A stretch of 64,000 nt of DNA from positions 248,001 through 312,000 of the forward strand of contig CAVVGE010000005.1 in NCBI GenBank assembly GCA_963747735.1, in the 5' to 3' direction. The translations under genes and the position numbers were made by a program. Positions 8,659 to 17,774 of the stretch are shown piece after piece (position 1 is the first letter of the stretch; each line of letters starts with the position of its first letter). The stretch comes from AP-15 sp963747735. GTDB lineage: Bacteria; Pseudomonadota; Alphaproteobacteria; ATCC43930; CGMCC-115725. Under the pieces are notes generated by a model. It was given only the letters and a program-made list of their open reading frames with translations, ran no database searches and was not told the origin of the DNA.

Positions 8659-9294
8659 ATGCCCTTGCGACAGACGATCGGCATTTCCCTTGCCGTGATG
8701 ATGGCTTCCACAGGTGCCTTCGCCGAGGTGCCCGACAAGACCAGCCAGCACCATGCCGGCGATACCCCCAACACCAGGCCGCACAGCTCCGTTTCCCGGT
8801 CGCCCACATCCCGTCATGCCGCACGATCCCACAGGGTCGCGCATCGATCCGGGCGGCACTGGCACCATCAGGCATCGTATCGTGTCGCGAACATTGGGCC
8901 GGCCGACGGCGACGCAATTGCGGGGCACGCGACCGGATCGGTCCAGATCGGCGCCGCCGCCTGGTATGACCTGGTCGGCCGCTCGACCTCGAACGGCGAA
9001 ATTCTCGACACGGTCACCCCGACCGCTGCGCACCGCTCGCTGCCGCTGTCCTCTTACGCCAAGGTTACGAGCCTCGACAGCGGCCGTTCGGTGATCGTCA
9101 AAATCAACGACCGTGGTCCCTATAATCGGCGCTTTATCATCGATCTGTCGCCGTGCGCCGCGGACCTCCTGGGCATACGAAAAACCGGCACCGGTGCCGT
9201 CGAGGTTGAGCCGATCGTGGGGCCGGCGGCCAATCCGACCGCCACAGCGACAACCGCCGTCTACCGAACAGCGCGCCTCGTCTCGGCGCCATAG
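8659..9294 (+). CDS. rlpA: RlpA-like septal ring lytic transglycosylase
   Basis: A 211-residue exported protein. Residues 1-22 are a signal peptide. Residues 23-95 form a low-complexity His/Ser/Arg-rich linker. From about residue 97 the double-psi beta-barrel of RlpA follows: GAAAWYDLVGRSTSNGE, then SYAKVTSLDSGRSVIVKIND, RGPYNRRFIIDLS and AADLLGI. RlpA enzymes cleave glycan strands stripped of stem peptides. No SPOR domain is present, so septal targeting is uncertain. AAGGAGA lies about ten bases before the ATG. Confidence 0.8.
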   Translation: MPLRQTIGISLAVMMASTGAFAEVPDKTSQHHAGDTPNTRPHSSVSRSPTSRHAARSHRVAHRSGRHWHHQASYRVANIGPADGDAIAGHATGSVQIGAAAWYDLVGRSTSNGEILDTVTPTAAHRSLPLSSYAKVTSLDSGRSVIVKINDRGPYNRRFIIDLSPCAADLLGIRKTGTGAVEVEPIVGPAANPTATATTAVYRTARLVSAP

Positions 9295-9407
9295 GGCTTG
9301 GCGGGAGGCTAAGCCGGAGCAGCGATCGAAACTGCCAGTGACGCTCGATCCGGGCGGCTTTGGTCAGAGCTGATAAGCCGCAGCGATATCGGGAGCGTTG
9401 CGGTCGG

Positions 9408-9809
9408 TTATCCGCCACCGGGCGAGAAATATTCGATGTCCTCGGGGCGCGACTGCCAGCCGGGGTTGCTTGGCCATTCCTTGGTGCGCCCGGCCATCTC
9501 AGCGCCGTAGCGCACACGGAACAGCAAGGTCCGTTTCGGGCCGTTTTTGTATTCGTGCAGCTCGCCCGGCGGGTGAACCACAAACGCACCCGGCTCGATT
9601 GCGATCGTCTCCTCGGGCGTGCGCATCGTGCCGCCCCCTTCAAAGCAAAAATAGATTTCAGTCGCCTCCGGGTGACAGTGATAGGGGCTGGTTTGACCCG
9701 GCTCCCAGCAAGCGATCGCCGTATCCCCCTCACCGGTCCGGCTCAGCATCTTCTCCATGTGTTTTTTCGGGTCAAAGACCTGTTCTGCCTTGAGATTGAA
9801 GCTGTACAT
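9408..9809 (-). CDS. cupin-domain protein
   Basis: A 133-residue cytosolic cupin. The metal-binding set is H44, H46, E51 and H85 (YHCHPEATEIYFCFEGGG, then HPPGELHEY). No signal peptide is seen. AGGAGG lies seven bases before the ATG. Small cupins of this type include isomerases and dioxygenases, so the substrate is left open. It is convergent with rlpA and unrelated in sequence to the exported cupin at 4863. Confidence 0.75.
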   Translation of the reverse strand: MYSFNLKAEQVFDPKKHMEKMLSRTGEGDTAIACWEPGQTSPYHCHPEATEIYFCFEGGGTMRTPEETIAIEPGAFVVHPPGELHEYKNGPKRTLLFRVRYGAEMAGRTKEWPSNPGWQSRPEDIEYFSPGGG

Positions 9810-9873
9810 CGGATCCTCCTGCGACCTCGGTCCAGCCTAGCGCCCGGCATCGCCGTCGGCAACGAGGCGAGGA

Positions 9874-11661
9874 TCAGGATACGAAGAACAAGTTCCCGGT
9901 CGATCCGGCGCTGAGCGAGGGGTGGCCGGTCAGGGTGGCGACGGTGCTGGCGGCAAAATGCGGGCCGCTGCCGTCCGCGTCGTAGGACAGGACACCGGTG
10001 CTGGTATCGTAGGCAAAGCGCTGGCCGGCAGTGGTGAAGGCCCCGGTCTTGCTGGCGACGAATACCGCGGCGTCGAGGTGCTGCGGCGTCTTTGTGCCGT
10101 GGCCGTCATCGACACCGAGATTGAAGCCCGCGTCGCGCAGCTCGATCGTGTTGCCTTTGCCGGTGGCAAAATCGGTGATGCGGCTGCTGCCGGCGGCGGT
10201 GAAGACAAAGACGTTGGCGCCGCTGCCGCCGGTCATCGTGGTTTTCCTGCCGGCGATCAGCACGTCGTTGCCGGCGCCGCCTTTCAGGACTGTGATGTTG
10301 CTGCCGGTAACATGCGAGGCGTCGATCGTGTCGGAGGCTGTGCCGCCGGTCACGGTAACAGCATCGCCGGTGACGCCGGCAAAATTGCCGTTTCCCAGGA
10401 CAAGCTTGTTGCCGCCGAGGCCCGACAATGAGAAGGTCTCGAAGCCGGAGAAATTGCCGATGTGCTGCGTCCCTGCGCCGGCGAGCGTCACCGTGTCGGC
10501 GCCGCTGCCGCCGGAAACGGCACCCTTGAAAACGGCCCCCGGCTCGACGATCAGCCGGTCGTTGCCGGCGCCGAGCGAGACCGCGAAATCCTCGCCCGCG
10601 ATCGTTCCGAAATTGGTCACGGTCGTGGCGGCAAAGGCATAAACTCCGACCAGCCCGCCGCCGATCGTGGCCGCATGGTCGCTGCTGCTGCCGTTGCTGA
10701 CGGTGCCGCCGTTGTCGATGAGAACGCCGGTGAAGGCCCCGTCGATCGTGCCTAAATTGCTGACCGTGGCCTCGCCGGTCGTCCCTCCCAACCTGTCGGT
10801 CACCTCGACCCCGATAAAGCCGCCCGAGATCAGCGCGTTCTGCGATGCTCCCGCCCCATTGGCGATCATGCCGTTCGCGATATCGACGCCTTCGCCAGTG
10901 CTGCCGGTGCCGAGGATCGTGCCGAAATTGGTGACCGTCGCGCCATACGAGGAGACGCCGAGATCGACGCCGGAAATCAGCGCCGCCGTCGATCGAGCCG
11001 AGCCGTTGGTGACGGACCCCGAAAACAGGTAGATGCCTTCGCCCTTGCTGCCGGTGCCGCGGATCGTGCCAAAATTGGTAATCGCCCCGCCGAAGTCAAA
11101 GATGCCGCGAAAATCGTCGGAAATAAGGGCCGTCGTCGATTGCGCGGCGCCATTGGTCACATTGCCACCACCTTTGATATAGATGCCGTCATCGCCGCCG
11201 CCCGAGACCGTGCCAAAGTTACTGACAGTTCCGCCCGCATCCAGGGAAACGCTCTGGTCCCCGGCGATCAGCGCCGAGGTCGATCCAACCGCCCCGTTCC
11301 GGACAATGCCGCCTCTGTACACCTGGACACCGAACGCTCCGCCGGAAATGGTGCCGAAATTGGTGACGGTTCCGCTGAATAGATAAACTCCTTCCGACGC
11401 GCCGGTGATCGAGGCACCGGTCACGCCGGGAGCGCCGTTGGTGACTTCGCCGGCGCCTCTCAAACGAATTCCGAAATTGGTGGCAGCATCGCCGATCGCA
11501 CCGAAATTGCTGACATTCCAGCTGGCCGAGCTGTCCGCATACAATCCGGCGCCGGCCCCGGTATTGGCGTCGTTGGTGAGCGTGGTCGCGACCACGATCG
11601 GGTTGGCATAGGACGAGGTCAGCGTCAAACCGGTCGTAATCGTGTTTCTGACTATCGTCAC
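9874..11661 (-). CDS. repetitive surface protein with RTX-like C-terminus
   Basis: A 595-residue low-complexity protein. Residues from about 25 to 370 carry at least seven degenerate repeats built on VTNFGTISG / VTNGA units, the pattern of a right-handed beta-helix as in autotransporter passengers. From about 380 onward come calcium-binding RTX-like blocks (GAGNDRL, GGSGADTV, GGAGNDVLIAG, GGSGANVFVF). It lacks an N-terminal signal peptide and ends in a hydrophobic tail (GNLFFVS), both consistent with type I secretion. No ABC exporter is encoded here. The GTG at 11661 is chosen because GAGAGGGG precedes it; a longer frame to 11745 starts with non-family residues. Confidence 0.65.
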   Translation of the reverse strand: MTIVRNTITTGLTLTSSYANPIVVATTLTNDANTGAGAGLYADSSASWNVSNFGAIGDAATNFGIRLRGAGEVTNGAPGVTGASITGASEGVYLFSGTVTNFGTISGGAFGVQVYRGGIVRNGAVGSTSALIAGDQSVSLDAGGTVSNFGTVSGGGDDGIYIKGGGNVTNGAAQSTTALISDDFRGIFDFGGAITNFGTIRGTGSKGEGIYLFSGSVTNGSARSTAALISGVDLGVSSYGATVTNFGTILGTGSTGEGVDIANGMIANGAGASQNALISGGFIGVEVTDRLGGTTGEATVSNLGTIDGAFTGVLIDNGGTVSNGSSSDHAATIGGGLVGVYAFAATTVTNFGTIAGEDFAVSLGAGNDRLIVEPGAVFKGAVSGGSGADTVTLAGAGTQHIGNFSGFETFSLSGLGGNKLVLGNGNFAGVTGDAVTVTGGTASDTIDASHVTGSNITVLKGGAGNDVLIAGRKTTMTGGSGANVFVFTAAGSSRITDFATGKGNTIELRDAGFNLGVDDGHGTKTPQHLDAAVFVASKTGAFTTAGQRFAYDTSTGVLSYDADGSGPHFAASTVATLTGHPSLSAGSTGNLFFVS

Positions 11662-11769
11662 CTTCGACCCCTCTCGAACGCGGGCTGGCTCGACATGCGC
11701 CGCTTTGGTCGGCCGATGGCCCAGCCCTTTGGGACGGGCCGACAAAAATCCACCTGAAGGACTGCGTTG

Positions 11770-13329
11770 TCAGAGCGAGCCGAGGAACGCGACCAGATCG
11801 GTCTTCTCCGCTGTTGTCAGCCCGATGGCGAAGCGTTGGTCGTAGAAATCGACGACCTCGGCGAGGCTTGCCGCCGAGCCGTTGTGGAAATAGGGGGCGC
11901 GCGCCGCGAGCCCGCGCAGGATCGGCCCCTTGACTTTGCCGATATCGGCGCATTGGCCGGTGATCAAGGCGCGGCCTGGGTCGGTGACCGCGAAAATCTG
12001 CCCGGCCAACGGGCCCGCGACGCACCACAGCCGGAATACCGGCAAGCCCGCGATGTCCAGCACCGGCGGGGCCTTTTTGCCGGCGTCGGCGACGCCGATA
12101 TCGAGCGGCGCCTTGACCGAATGATCGCCGGCGGCGGGCGTGTCGTGGCAGGTGGCGCAGAAGCCGGCGACGGTCTTTTGCCCGAGCGCGTCGTTGATCC
12201 CGGCGACACCGGTGATCGCGATCTTCTTGGTGTCGAACACCTCTTCGCCGCGCGCGATGGCGCGCCGGGCGGCGGCGACGGCGCCATTGCCCGGCAGGCC
12301 GCGCCATTTGTCGTAGAGGTGAAAGACATCGGGTGTGAATGTCGCGTTGGCCGGGTTGCCGCCGAACGGGTCGTTCACCCCGATAAAGAATTTTGCGACC
12401 TTGTCGAAGAGCGCGCCGGGCCCGCCCGCAGCACCCGCCTCGTCGAGAAAGAACGCCCGGTCGTCGAACAGCTGGGCGGTATAGACGCCGGCGCCGCGCG
12501 GCATGGTGGCGCACAAGGCGGTCGTGTCCGCTCTGGTGCAGCCCTCGAAGCGGACGATCTGGCGTTGCTGCGAGGTGGTCGGCGGCGCTGTTGCCTGGGC
12601 GTGGCCGAGGGTGGCGTCGCGCGCCTGGCTAAAGAGGTCGGGCTCGCGCCCGTCCCACATGATCGTGCTCAAAAACCCGAGATTGGCCGCCGGCAGCGGG
12701 CGGCGATAGACCGATACCGTGCCCTTTGTGTGGCTGGTCAAGCCGGTCGCCGGGTTGGTCGTGCAATCATAGGGGTCGCGGACATCGATGACCCGGAACT
12801 GCAATCCTTGCGCCGGCAATGGCAGCCCGATCCGGATCAGCCCTTTGCCGAGCAAGAGCGCATAGGCTTTTTGCCGGGCCGCGGGTGTGGCGACATTGTC
12901 CGAAGGGCAGGTGGCGCCGTCCACCAACCGGAACAACGGGTCGTTCGGATCCGCCGAAAAGCGGCTGCGGACATGCTGCGCGCGCAGCCCCCACCCGTCC
13001 TGCGGCTGATGGCAGGTAAAGCAGGTTCGCCCGTTGCTCCCGAGATTGCGGAAAAACGCGTTGCCCGCGGTCAGCGTCGGCCCGTTCGGCTGAAATGTCG
13101 CAATCGCGCCGCCGGGGTCCGGGTCGACCCGCAGCTGCGGGATGACCGCCGGCGCCGGCTGCACGCCCGCCGCGGCATCCGGAAAGAGCCGACGCATTTT
13201 CTGCAGATGGGCGATCTCGCCGGCCCGTGCCGCCGCCGCCTCATCGGCTTTCGCCGGCGGCGTTGCGTTTAGGCCGATTAGCGCCAAGGCGACCGATACG
13301 GCGCGCAGCAATGCAGCATTACGTTGCAT
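11770..13329 (-). CDS. exported di-haem cytochrome c peroxidase-family protein
   Basis: A 519-residue protein with a signal peptide (residues 1-29) and two c-type haem motifs: CFTCH at 103-107 and CATCH at 391-395. The spacing and the segments FFRNLGSNGRTC and RGEEVFDTKK place it in the broad CcpA/MauG-like group of periplasmic di-haem enzymes. It is longer than a classical peroxidase (about 340 residues), with an insert between the haems. AGGAG lies eight bases before the ATG. Peroxide reduction is plausible but substrate oxidation of another kind cannot be excluded. Confidence 0.75.
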   Translation of the reverse strand: MQRNAALLRAVSVALALIGLNATPPAKADEAAAARAGEIAHLQKMRRLFPDAAAGVQPAPAVIPQLRVDPDPGGAIATFQPNGPTLTAGNAFFRNLGSNGRTCFTCHQPQDGWGLRAQHVRSRFSADPNDPLFRLVDGATCPSDNVATPAARQKAYALLLGKGLIRIGLPLPAQGLQFRVIDVRDPYDCTTNPATGLTSHTKGTVSVYRRPLPAANLGFLSTIMWDGREPDLFSQARDATLGHAQATAPPTTSQQRQIVRFEGCTRADTTALCATMPRGAGVYTAQLFDDRAFFLDEAGAAGGPGALFDKVAKFFIGVNDPFGGNPANATFTPDVFHLYDKWRGLPGNGAVAAARRAIARGEEVFDTKKIAITGVAGINDALGQKTVAGFCATCHDTPAAGDHSVKAPLDIGVADAGKKAPPVLDIAGLPVFRLWCVAGPLAGQIFAVTDPGRALITGQCADIGKVKGPILRGLAARAPYFHNGSAASLAEVVDFYDQRFAIGLTTAEKTDLVAFLGSL

Positions 13330-13416
13330 CGAGATTGCTCCTGTGTAGATTTGCAGATTGGCGGCGGCACATTTGTTGTGGCTGCGGCTCGATTTCGACG
13401 ACCAGCTAAAACATCC

Positions 13417-13731
13417 TCACTCGGGAAGCCGGCCATGCCTGTCTTGGATCGGCCGAACCGAAGCCCCAAAATCTTCGTCGGCCGGTAGCGTCAGCGTGGG
13501 CGCGCTGCTCAATGTGTCCTGCAGCGCCCGCAAATAGATTGCCGTGTCCCAAAAGGGGGCGATGGCGAGCGCCGCGACAAGGAACGCAGTCGCGATTGTC
13601 GTCACCGTCCACGCCCGCGCCAGCGCTATCAAAGCCCCGGTGGCGTCGGGCCACGGGCCGGGGCCGCGGAAGCCCCGCCGCACCTTGCGCGCCACTGTCG
13701 CGCGCCCTTTGTTCCGCGAAGGCTCGACCAT
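13417..13731 (-). CDS. hypothetical small membrane protein
   Basis: A 104-residue frame with a basic N-terminus, one transmembrane segment (WTVTTIATAFLVAALAIAPF) and a C-terminal polar tail. It lies upstream of the di-haem peroxidase gene in the same direction, about 90 bp away. I do not recognise the family, and the Shine-Dalgarno is weak. A GTG directly before the ATG could also serve. Confidence 0.4.
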   Translation of the reverse strand: MVEPSRNKGRATVARKVRRGFRGPGPWPDATGALIALARAWTVTTIATAFLVAALAIAPFWDTAIYLRALQDTLSSAPTLTLPADEDFGASVRPIQDRHGRLPE

Positions 13732-13929
13732 CACATCATCCCGTCCGTTGCGCTGCGAAGATAATGGCGTCGGGCGTGGCGTCGATCTGTGACCCGGATC
13801 ACGTCAGGGCTTTGGCAGATGGGCTCTATCGAGCCTTCTGCGAGCAATCGCGCGCTATGGAGGGGCGCTAAAAAGCTATAAATTGCGCGCAATTCTTGGC
13901 AAGACGCCGGAGCCGGTGGGAGATGGAGC

Positions 13930-15696
13930 GTGGAGGTAGCCGACCCCGAGGACGTTTTCCTGTTCTACGGTTTTCGCTTCGACCGACGCGGCGGCGGTTT
14001 GTTCCGGCGTGCCGACAACGACGCCTTTGTCCCGGTGCCGATCGGGCCGCGCGCCCTTGATGTGCTCGGCGTGCTGGTCGAGCGCCCGGGAGAGGTGGTC
14101 ACGCGGGACGAGATTATCGCCGCGGCGTGGCCGGGGACGGTCGTCGAGGACAACAATCTGAACATGCAGATCGCCGCCGTTCGCCGGGTTCTCGACGACG
14201 GGCGCGCACCCCCCGGCTGCATCCAGACAATCCCGCGGCGCGGCTATCGGTTTATTGCGCCGGTAACCCGGGCCCGCACCCCGGCACAACGGGAGCCTGG
14301 CGCGCCGCCCTATGCGGGCGACCCGCATCATTCGGATGGCCCCTCGCGGACGAAATCGCCTCCGCGCTATTGGGTCCGCCGCGCCATCCTCGGCGGGGTC
14401 ATCGGCGCCCTGGTGCTTGCCGTCGCCGCCACGATCGCTTGGAAGGCCGAGCCGCGCTGGTTCGCAGACACCCGCCCGGCGCCGCATCTGTCGATTGTCG
14501 TATTGCCGTTTGCAAACCTCAGCAATGACCCCGCCCAGCAATATTTCGCCGATGGTATCACCGAGGATTTGACGACCGACCTGTCGCGGCTCGCCGACAT
14601 GCGGGTGATCTCGCGCGACACCGCCTTCACCTACAAGGGCATGCCGGTCAACGCCAAACGGGTCGGCCGCCAGCTCGGCGTGCGCTATGTGCTCGAAGGC
14701 AGCGTGCAGCGCTCGGGCAAAGCGGTGCGCATCAACGCCCAGCTGATCGACGCCGAGACCGACACCCATCTCTGGGCCGAGCGGTTCGATCGCGATATCG
14801 GCGACCTGTTCGCTTTGCAAAACGAGATAACCGGACGCATCGCGGTCGCTCTCAGCTTACGGCTGACCGCATCCGAGGCGGCCCGTCCCACCGAGCAGCC
14901 CGACGCGCTCGACCATATTTTCCGTGGTCGTGCCGAGATCTACAAACCGGCGTCACGGCGGAGCTTTAGCGCGGCGATCACCGAGTTCGAGCAGGCGCTG
15001 GCGCTCGATCCTTACTCTGTCGAGGCGCAGAGCCGGCTCGCCATCGCGCTGGCGAGCCGCGCACTCGACGAGATGAGCGACACGGCCAAAGCCGATATCG
15101 AACGCGGAAACGAGCTGGTCGAGCGGACCCTGGCAACAGCGCCCGACAGCCCGCTTGCGCATTTCGCCAAGGCTCAGCTCTTGCGCGCGCAGCATCATTG
15201 CGGTGCCGCGATCCCCGAATACGAGATCGTGCTCGCAGCCAATCGCAACGACCTCTCCTCGATCGGCAATATCGGCCGGTGCAAAATCTATCTTGGGGCG
15301 ATCGACGACGGGGTGGCGTTCGAAGAGCAGGCGATCCGCCTCAGTCCGCCGCGCGACCCGTTTCTCGCCGTCTGGGATTTCCGGATCGGTCAGGCGCGGC
15401 TGCTGCAATCGCGCATCGACGAGGCGCTTTCGTGGCTCGAAAAAGCCCACGACGCCAATCCGGCATATTCGTTCGTGCCCGCCTGGCTCGCCGCCACCTA
15501 CGGCCTCAAAGCCGATTTGCCGCGCGCCGCCGCCGAGCTCGCCGAAGCCCGCCGGCTCAGCGGCAACGGCTCGCCCACGACCCTGGCCGCTGAACGGGCC
15601 GCCGGCGACAGAGATTTTACCGTGCCCGAGACTCGCGCTTTGTTTGGAGCCACCTATCTGGCCGGCCTGCGCCGGGCCGGGGTACCGGAGCGATAA
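13930..15696 (+). CDS. membrane-anchored winged-helix / TolB-like / TPR regulator (CadC-type)
   Basis: A 588-residue regulator. Residues 10-113 form the winged helix (PIGPRALDVLGVLVERPGEV, IPRRGYRFIAPV). Residues 151-171 are a single transmembrane helix. Residues 188-310 form the TolB-like domain (IVVLPFANLSNDPAQQYFAD, YVLEGSVQRSG), and a TPR region follows. The order puts the DNA-binding domain in the cytosol and the rest outside, as in CadC. The GTG start is used because the nearby ATG at 13923 is out of frame. It differs from the two soluble relatives at 990 and 3160 by having the membrane segment. Confidence 0.8.
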   Translation: MEVADPEDVFLFYGFRFDRRGGGLFRRADNDAFVPVPIGPRALDVLGVLVERPGEVVTRDEIIAAAWPGTVVEDNNLNMQIAAVRRVLDDGRAPPGCIQTIPRRGYRFIAPVTRARTPAQREPGAPPYAGDPHHSDGPSRTKSPPRYWVRRAILGGVIGALVLAVAATIAWKAEPRWFADTRPAPHLSIVVLPFANLSNDPAQQYFADGITEDLTTDLSRLADMRVISRDTAFTYKGMPVNAKRVGRQLGVRYVLEGSVQRSGKAVRINAQLIDAETDTHLWAERFDRDIGDLFALQNEITGRIAVALSLRLTASEAARPTEQPDALDHIFRGRAEIYKPASRRSFSAAITEFEQALALDPYSVEAQSRLAIALASRALDEMSDTAKADIERGNELVERTLATAPDSPLAHFAKAQLLRAQHHCGAAIPEYEIVLAANRNDLSSIGNIGRCKIYLGAIDDGVAFEEQAIRLSPPRDPFLAVWDFRIGQARLLQSRIDEALSWLEKAHDANPAYSFVPAWLAATYGLKADLPRAAAELAEARRLSGNGSPTTLAAERAAGDRDFTVPETRALFGATYLAGLRRAGVPER

Positions 15697-15860
15697 CGCG
15701 CCGTGGCGGCAGAAAGGAAAGGGCAGTGGGTCAGTCCACCCTATCGCAGCAGCAGATCGGCCTCGGACAAGCCTTCGTGCACCGGCACGGCGTCGAGCGT
15801 CGGACTGGACGGCGGCATGGGGGCGGACCTAGCTTTGCTTCATCGAGACGGAGGATCGAG

Positions 15861-16745
15861 ATGACGCAGGCGCGCCGGTTTCGTGATTTGCTGCACCGGG
15901 ACGGGATCGTGGTGGCGCCCGGCGCCTATGATTGCATCACCGCCAAATTGATCGAGGCGGCCGGGTTCGAGGCGGTCTATATGACCGGGGCCGGCACCGC
16001 GGCGACCTTGGGCTATCCCGATTTCGGCCTGGTGACGATGTCGGAGATGGTCGGCAACTCCGAGCGGATCGCCGCCGCGGTCGGGGTTCCGGTCATTGCC
16101 GACGCCGATACCGGCTACGGCAACGAATTGAACGTGTTTCGCACGGTGCGCGAATACGAGCGCAGCGGTGTCGCCGGCATTCATATCGAGGACCAGGGCT
16201 TCCCGAAAAAATGCGGCCATCTGGACGACAAGGAGATCGTGCCGCGCGAGGACTGGCTCGCCAAAATCCGGGCCGCCGCCGCGGCTCGCCGCGACCCCGA
16301 CTTTCTGATCATCGCCCGCACCGACGCGCGCGCCGTCGCCGGGTTTGACGAGGCGGTCGCCCGCGCCAATGCCGCGCTCGCCGCCGGCGCGGAGATGGTT
16401 TTTCTCGAAGCGCCGCAGTCGATCGAGGAAGTGGCGGCGGTGCCGCGGCTGGTGCGCGGCCCGTGCCTCTTAAACGTCGTCTATGGCGGCAAGACCCCGG
16501 ACCTCGATCTGCGCGAGGCCGCAAGGATGGGCTACAAGATGGCGATCCTGCCCGGCCTATTGCTGAAATGCGTGGTCGGCATCTGCGAGCAAAAGCTCGC
16601 CGAGCTCAAAACCGCGCACCGCCATCCGGCACCGCCGAAGGAGATGACCGTGCGCGAGATGTTCGAGCGCGTCGGCGCCGCCGAATGGGACGCGCGCCGC
16701 ACCGCCTTTCGGGACCCCGGCCCGCTCCGCAACGCCGCGGAATAG
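15861..16745 (+). CDS. isocitrate lyase / PEP mutase family protein
   Basis: A 294-residue (beta/alpha)8 enzyme. Metal-binding DADTG lies at 81-85, and the family signature KKCGH ends at residue 120 with the catalytic loop Cys118. The start is the ATG at 15861 with GGAGG six bases upstream; the open frame extends 45 codons further but without family similarity. Members include 2-methylisocitrate lyase, oxaloacetate decarboxylase and carboxyphosphonoenolpyruvate mutase. Which reaction is catalysed here cannot be settled by eye. There is no propionate operon around it. Confidence 0.8.
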   Translation: MTQARRFRDLLHRDGIVVAPGAYDCITAKLIEAAGFEAVYMTGAGTAATLGYPDFGLVTMSEMVGNSERIAAAVGVPVIADADTGYGNELNVFRTVREYERSGVAGIHIEDQGFPKKCGHLDDKEIVPREDWLAKIRAAAAARRDPDFLIIARTDARAVAGFDEAVARANAALAAGAEMVFLEAPQSIEEVAAVPRLVRGPCLLNVVYGGKTPDLDLREAARMGYKMAILPGLLLKCVVGICEQKLAELKTAHRHPAPPKEMTVREMFERVGAAEWDARRTAFRDPGPLRNAAE

Positions 16746-16858
16746 CGCCGCAAGAACCGGGTCGAGCAGGTGTTGCGGTTGCGTCGAACCATCGAAAAGC
16801 CGTCTTGGCCGCGCTCTCCCACGGCTCCGGTTCAGAATTGTCCCGCAATGCAACGGTC

Positions 16859-16950
16859 ATGGCCGGATGTGTTCCGGCCATCCCCACACAGCCGCCCGGA
16901 CCTGGACCGATGCCGCAGAAGGGGTGGATCACCGGGTCGAGCCCGGTGAT
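16859..16950. repeat. two palindromic intergenic repeat units
   Basis: Two perfect hairpins follow one another. Unit 1 is atggccgga-tgtgt-tccggccat (16859-16881) and unit 2 is atcaccggg-tcgag-cccggtgat (16928-16950). Both resemble the dispersed palindromic repeats I associate with Bradyrhizobium and related Alphaproteobacteria. They lie in the 300-bp gap before the frameshifted rluA, where I see no gene. Confidence 0.55.
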
Positions 16951-17008
16951 GACGACCCGGAGCGGCGACGTGCAATATACACAGCGACCGATCGTGAGAA
17001 AGCTGAAG

Positions 17009-17052
17009 CCCTCCCTCGCCCCGCTCGGCGGGGAGAGGGTCGGGGTGAGGGG
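17009..17052. repeat. GC-rich palindromic repeat (ccctc...gaggg type)
   Basis: An inverted structure of ccctcgccccgc and gcggggagaggg arms followed by tcggggtgagggg. Similar elements are scattered in intergenic DNA of many Proteobacteria. Here it runs into the likely start region of rluA, so the N-terminal residues encoded upstream of 17045 are probably not part of the protein. Confidence 0.45.
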
Positions 17053-17765
17053 CAAGGGGCCGCCGCTCGCGGACCGCGTTCTCTATCGCGACGGCCTGAT
17101 GCTGGTCATCGACAAGCCGGCAGGGGTCGCGGTCCATGCCGGACCGGGCGGCGGTCCCGATCTCGAAAGCGGTTTCGATGCGTTGCGCTTTCGGCCTGCC
17201 GCATTCCCCTGCCCTCGCCCACCGGCTCGACCGCGACACGACCGGCTGCCTGGTGCTCGGCCGCCATGCCAAGGCGTTGCGCCGCCTCGGCGCGCTGTTC
17301 GCCGCCGGAAAGGTCGAAAAAATCTATTGGGCCGTCGTCGAAGGCCGGCCGCCGGATGATCGAGGCAGGATCGAAACCGGGCTCGCAAAGGTCACAAAGG
17401 CGAGCGGCTGGAACATGGCGGTCGATCCGAAGGGCAAGCCGGCGATCACCGATTACCGGGTGCTCGGTGCGGCGGACGGCCTCGCCTGGCTCGAATTGCG
17501 CCCGCATACCGGCCGCACCCACCAGATCCGCGTGCATTGCGCCGCGTTGGGCTGTCCCGTCGTCGGCGACCCCGTCTACGGCAATGCGACGCGCCGAGGG
17601 CCGTGCCTGCTCCATGCCCGCGCCGTCTCGCTGCCGCTCTATCCCGGCCGCCCACCGATCGTGGTCACGGCGCCGGTGCCGCCGCACATGCTCTCCACCC
17701 TGCGTCGGCTCGGATATCGCGAAGACGGCCAGCGGTCGTTCGCGGCGGTGCGCGGCGCAGATTGA
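17045..17765 (+). pseudogene. RluA-family pseudouridine synthase, one frameshift
   Basis: The first part (DRVLYRDGLMLVIDKPAGVA, then VHAGPGGG) and the second (PALAHRLDRDTTGCLVLG, with the catalytic Asp in HRLDRDT, and RPHTGRTHQIRVH) lie in different frames. Removing one C in cgctttcggcctg near 17193 restores a continuous protein of about 239 residues. All core motifs of the family are intact across the join. The target (23S rRNA or tRNA uridines) cannot be named. A sequencing or assembly error is as likely as real inactivation. The start is probably the GTG at 17045. Confidence 0.7.
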
Positions 17766-17774
17766 GGAGCAGCG

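Noticed and set aside
13512..13871. 119-codon plus-strand frame opposite the small membrane protein gene
   Set aside because: Low-complexity Arg/Pro-rich residues. The minus-strand frame with a transmembrane helix is the better candidate, though still weak.
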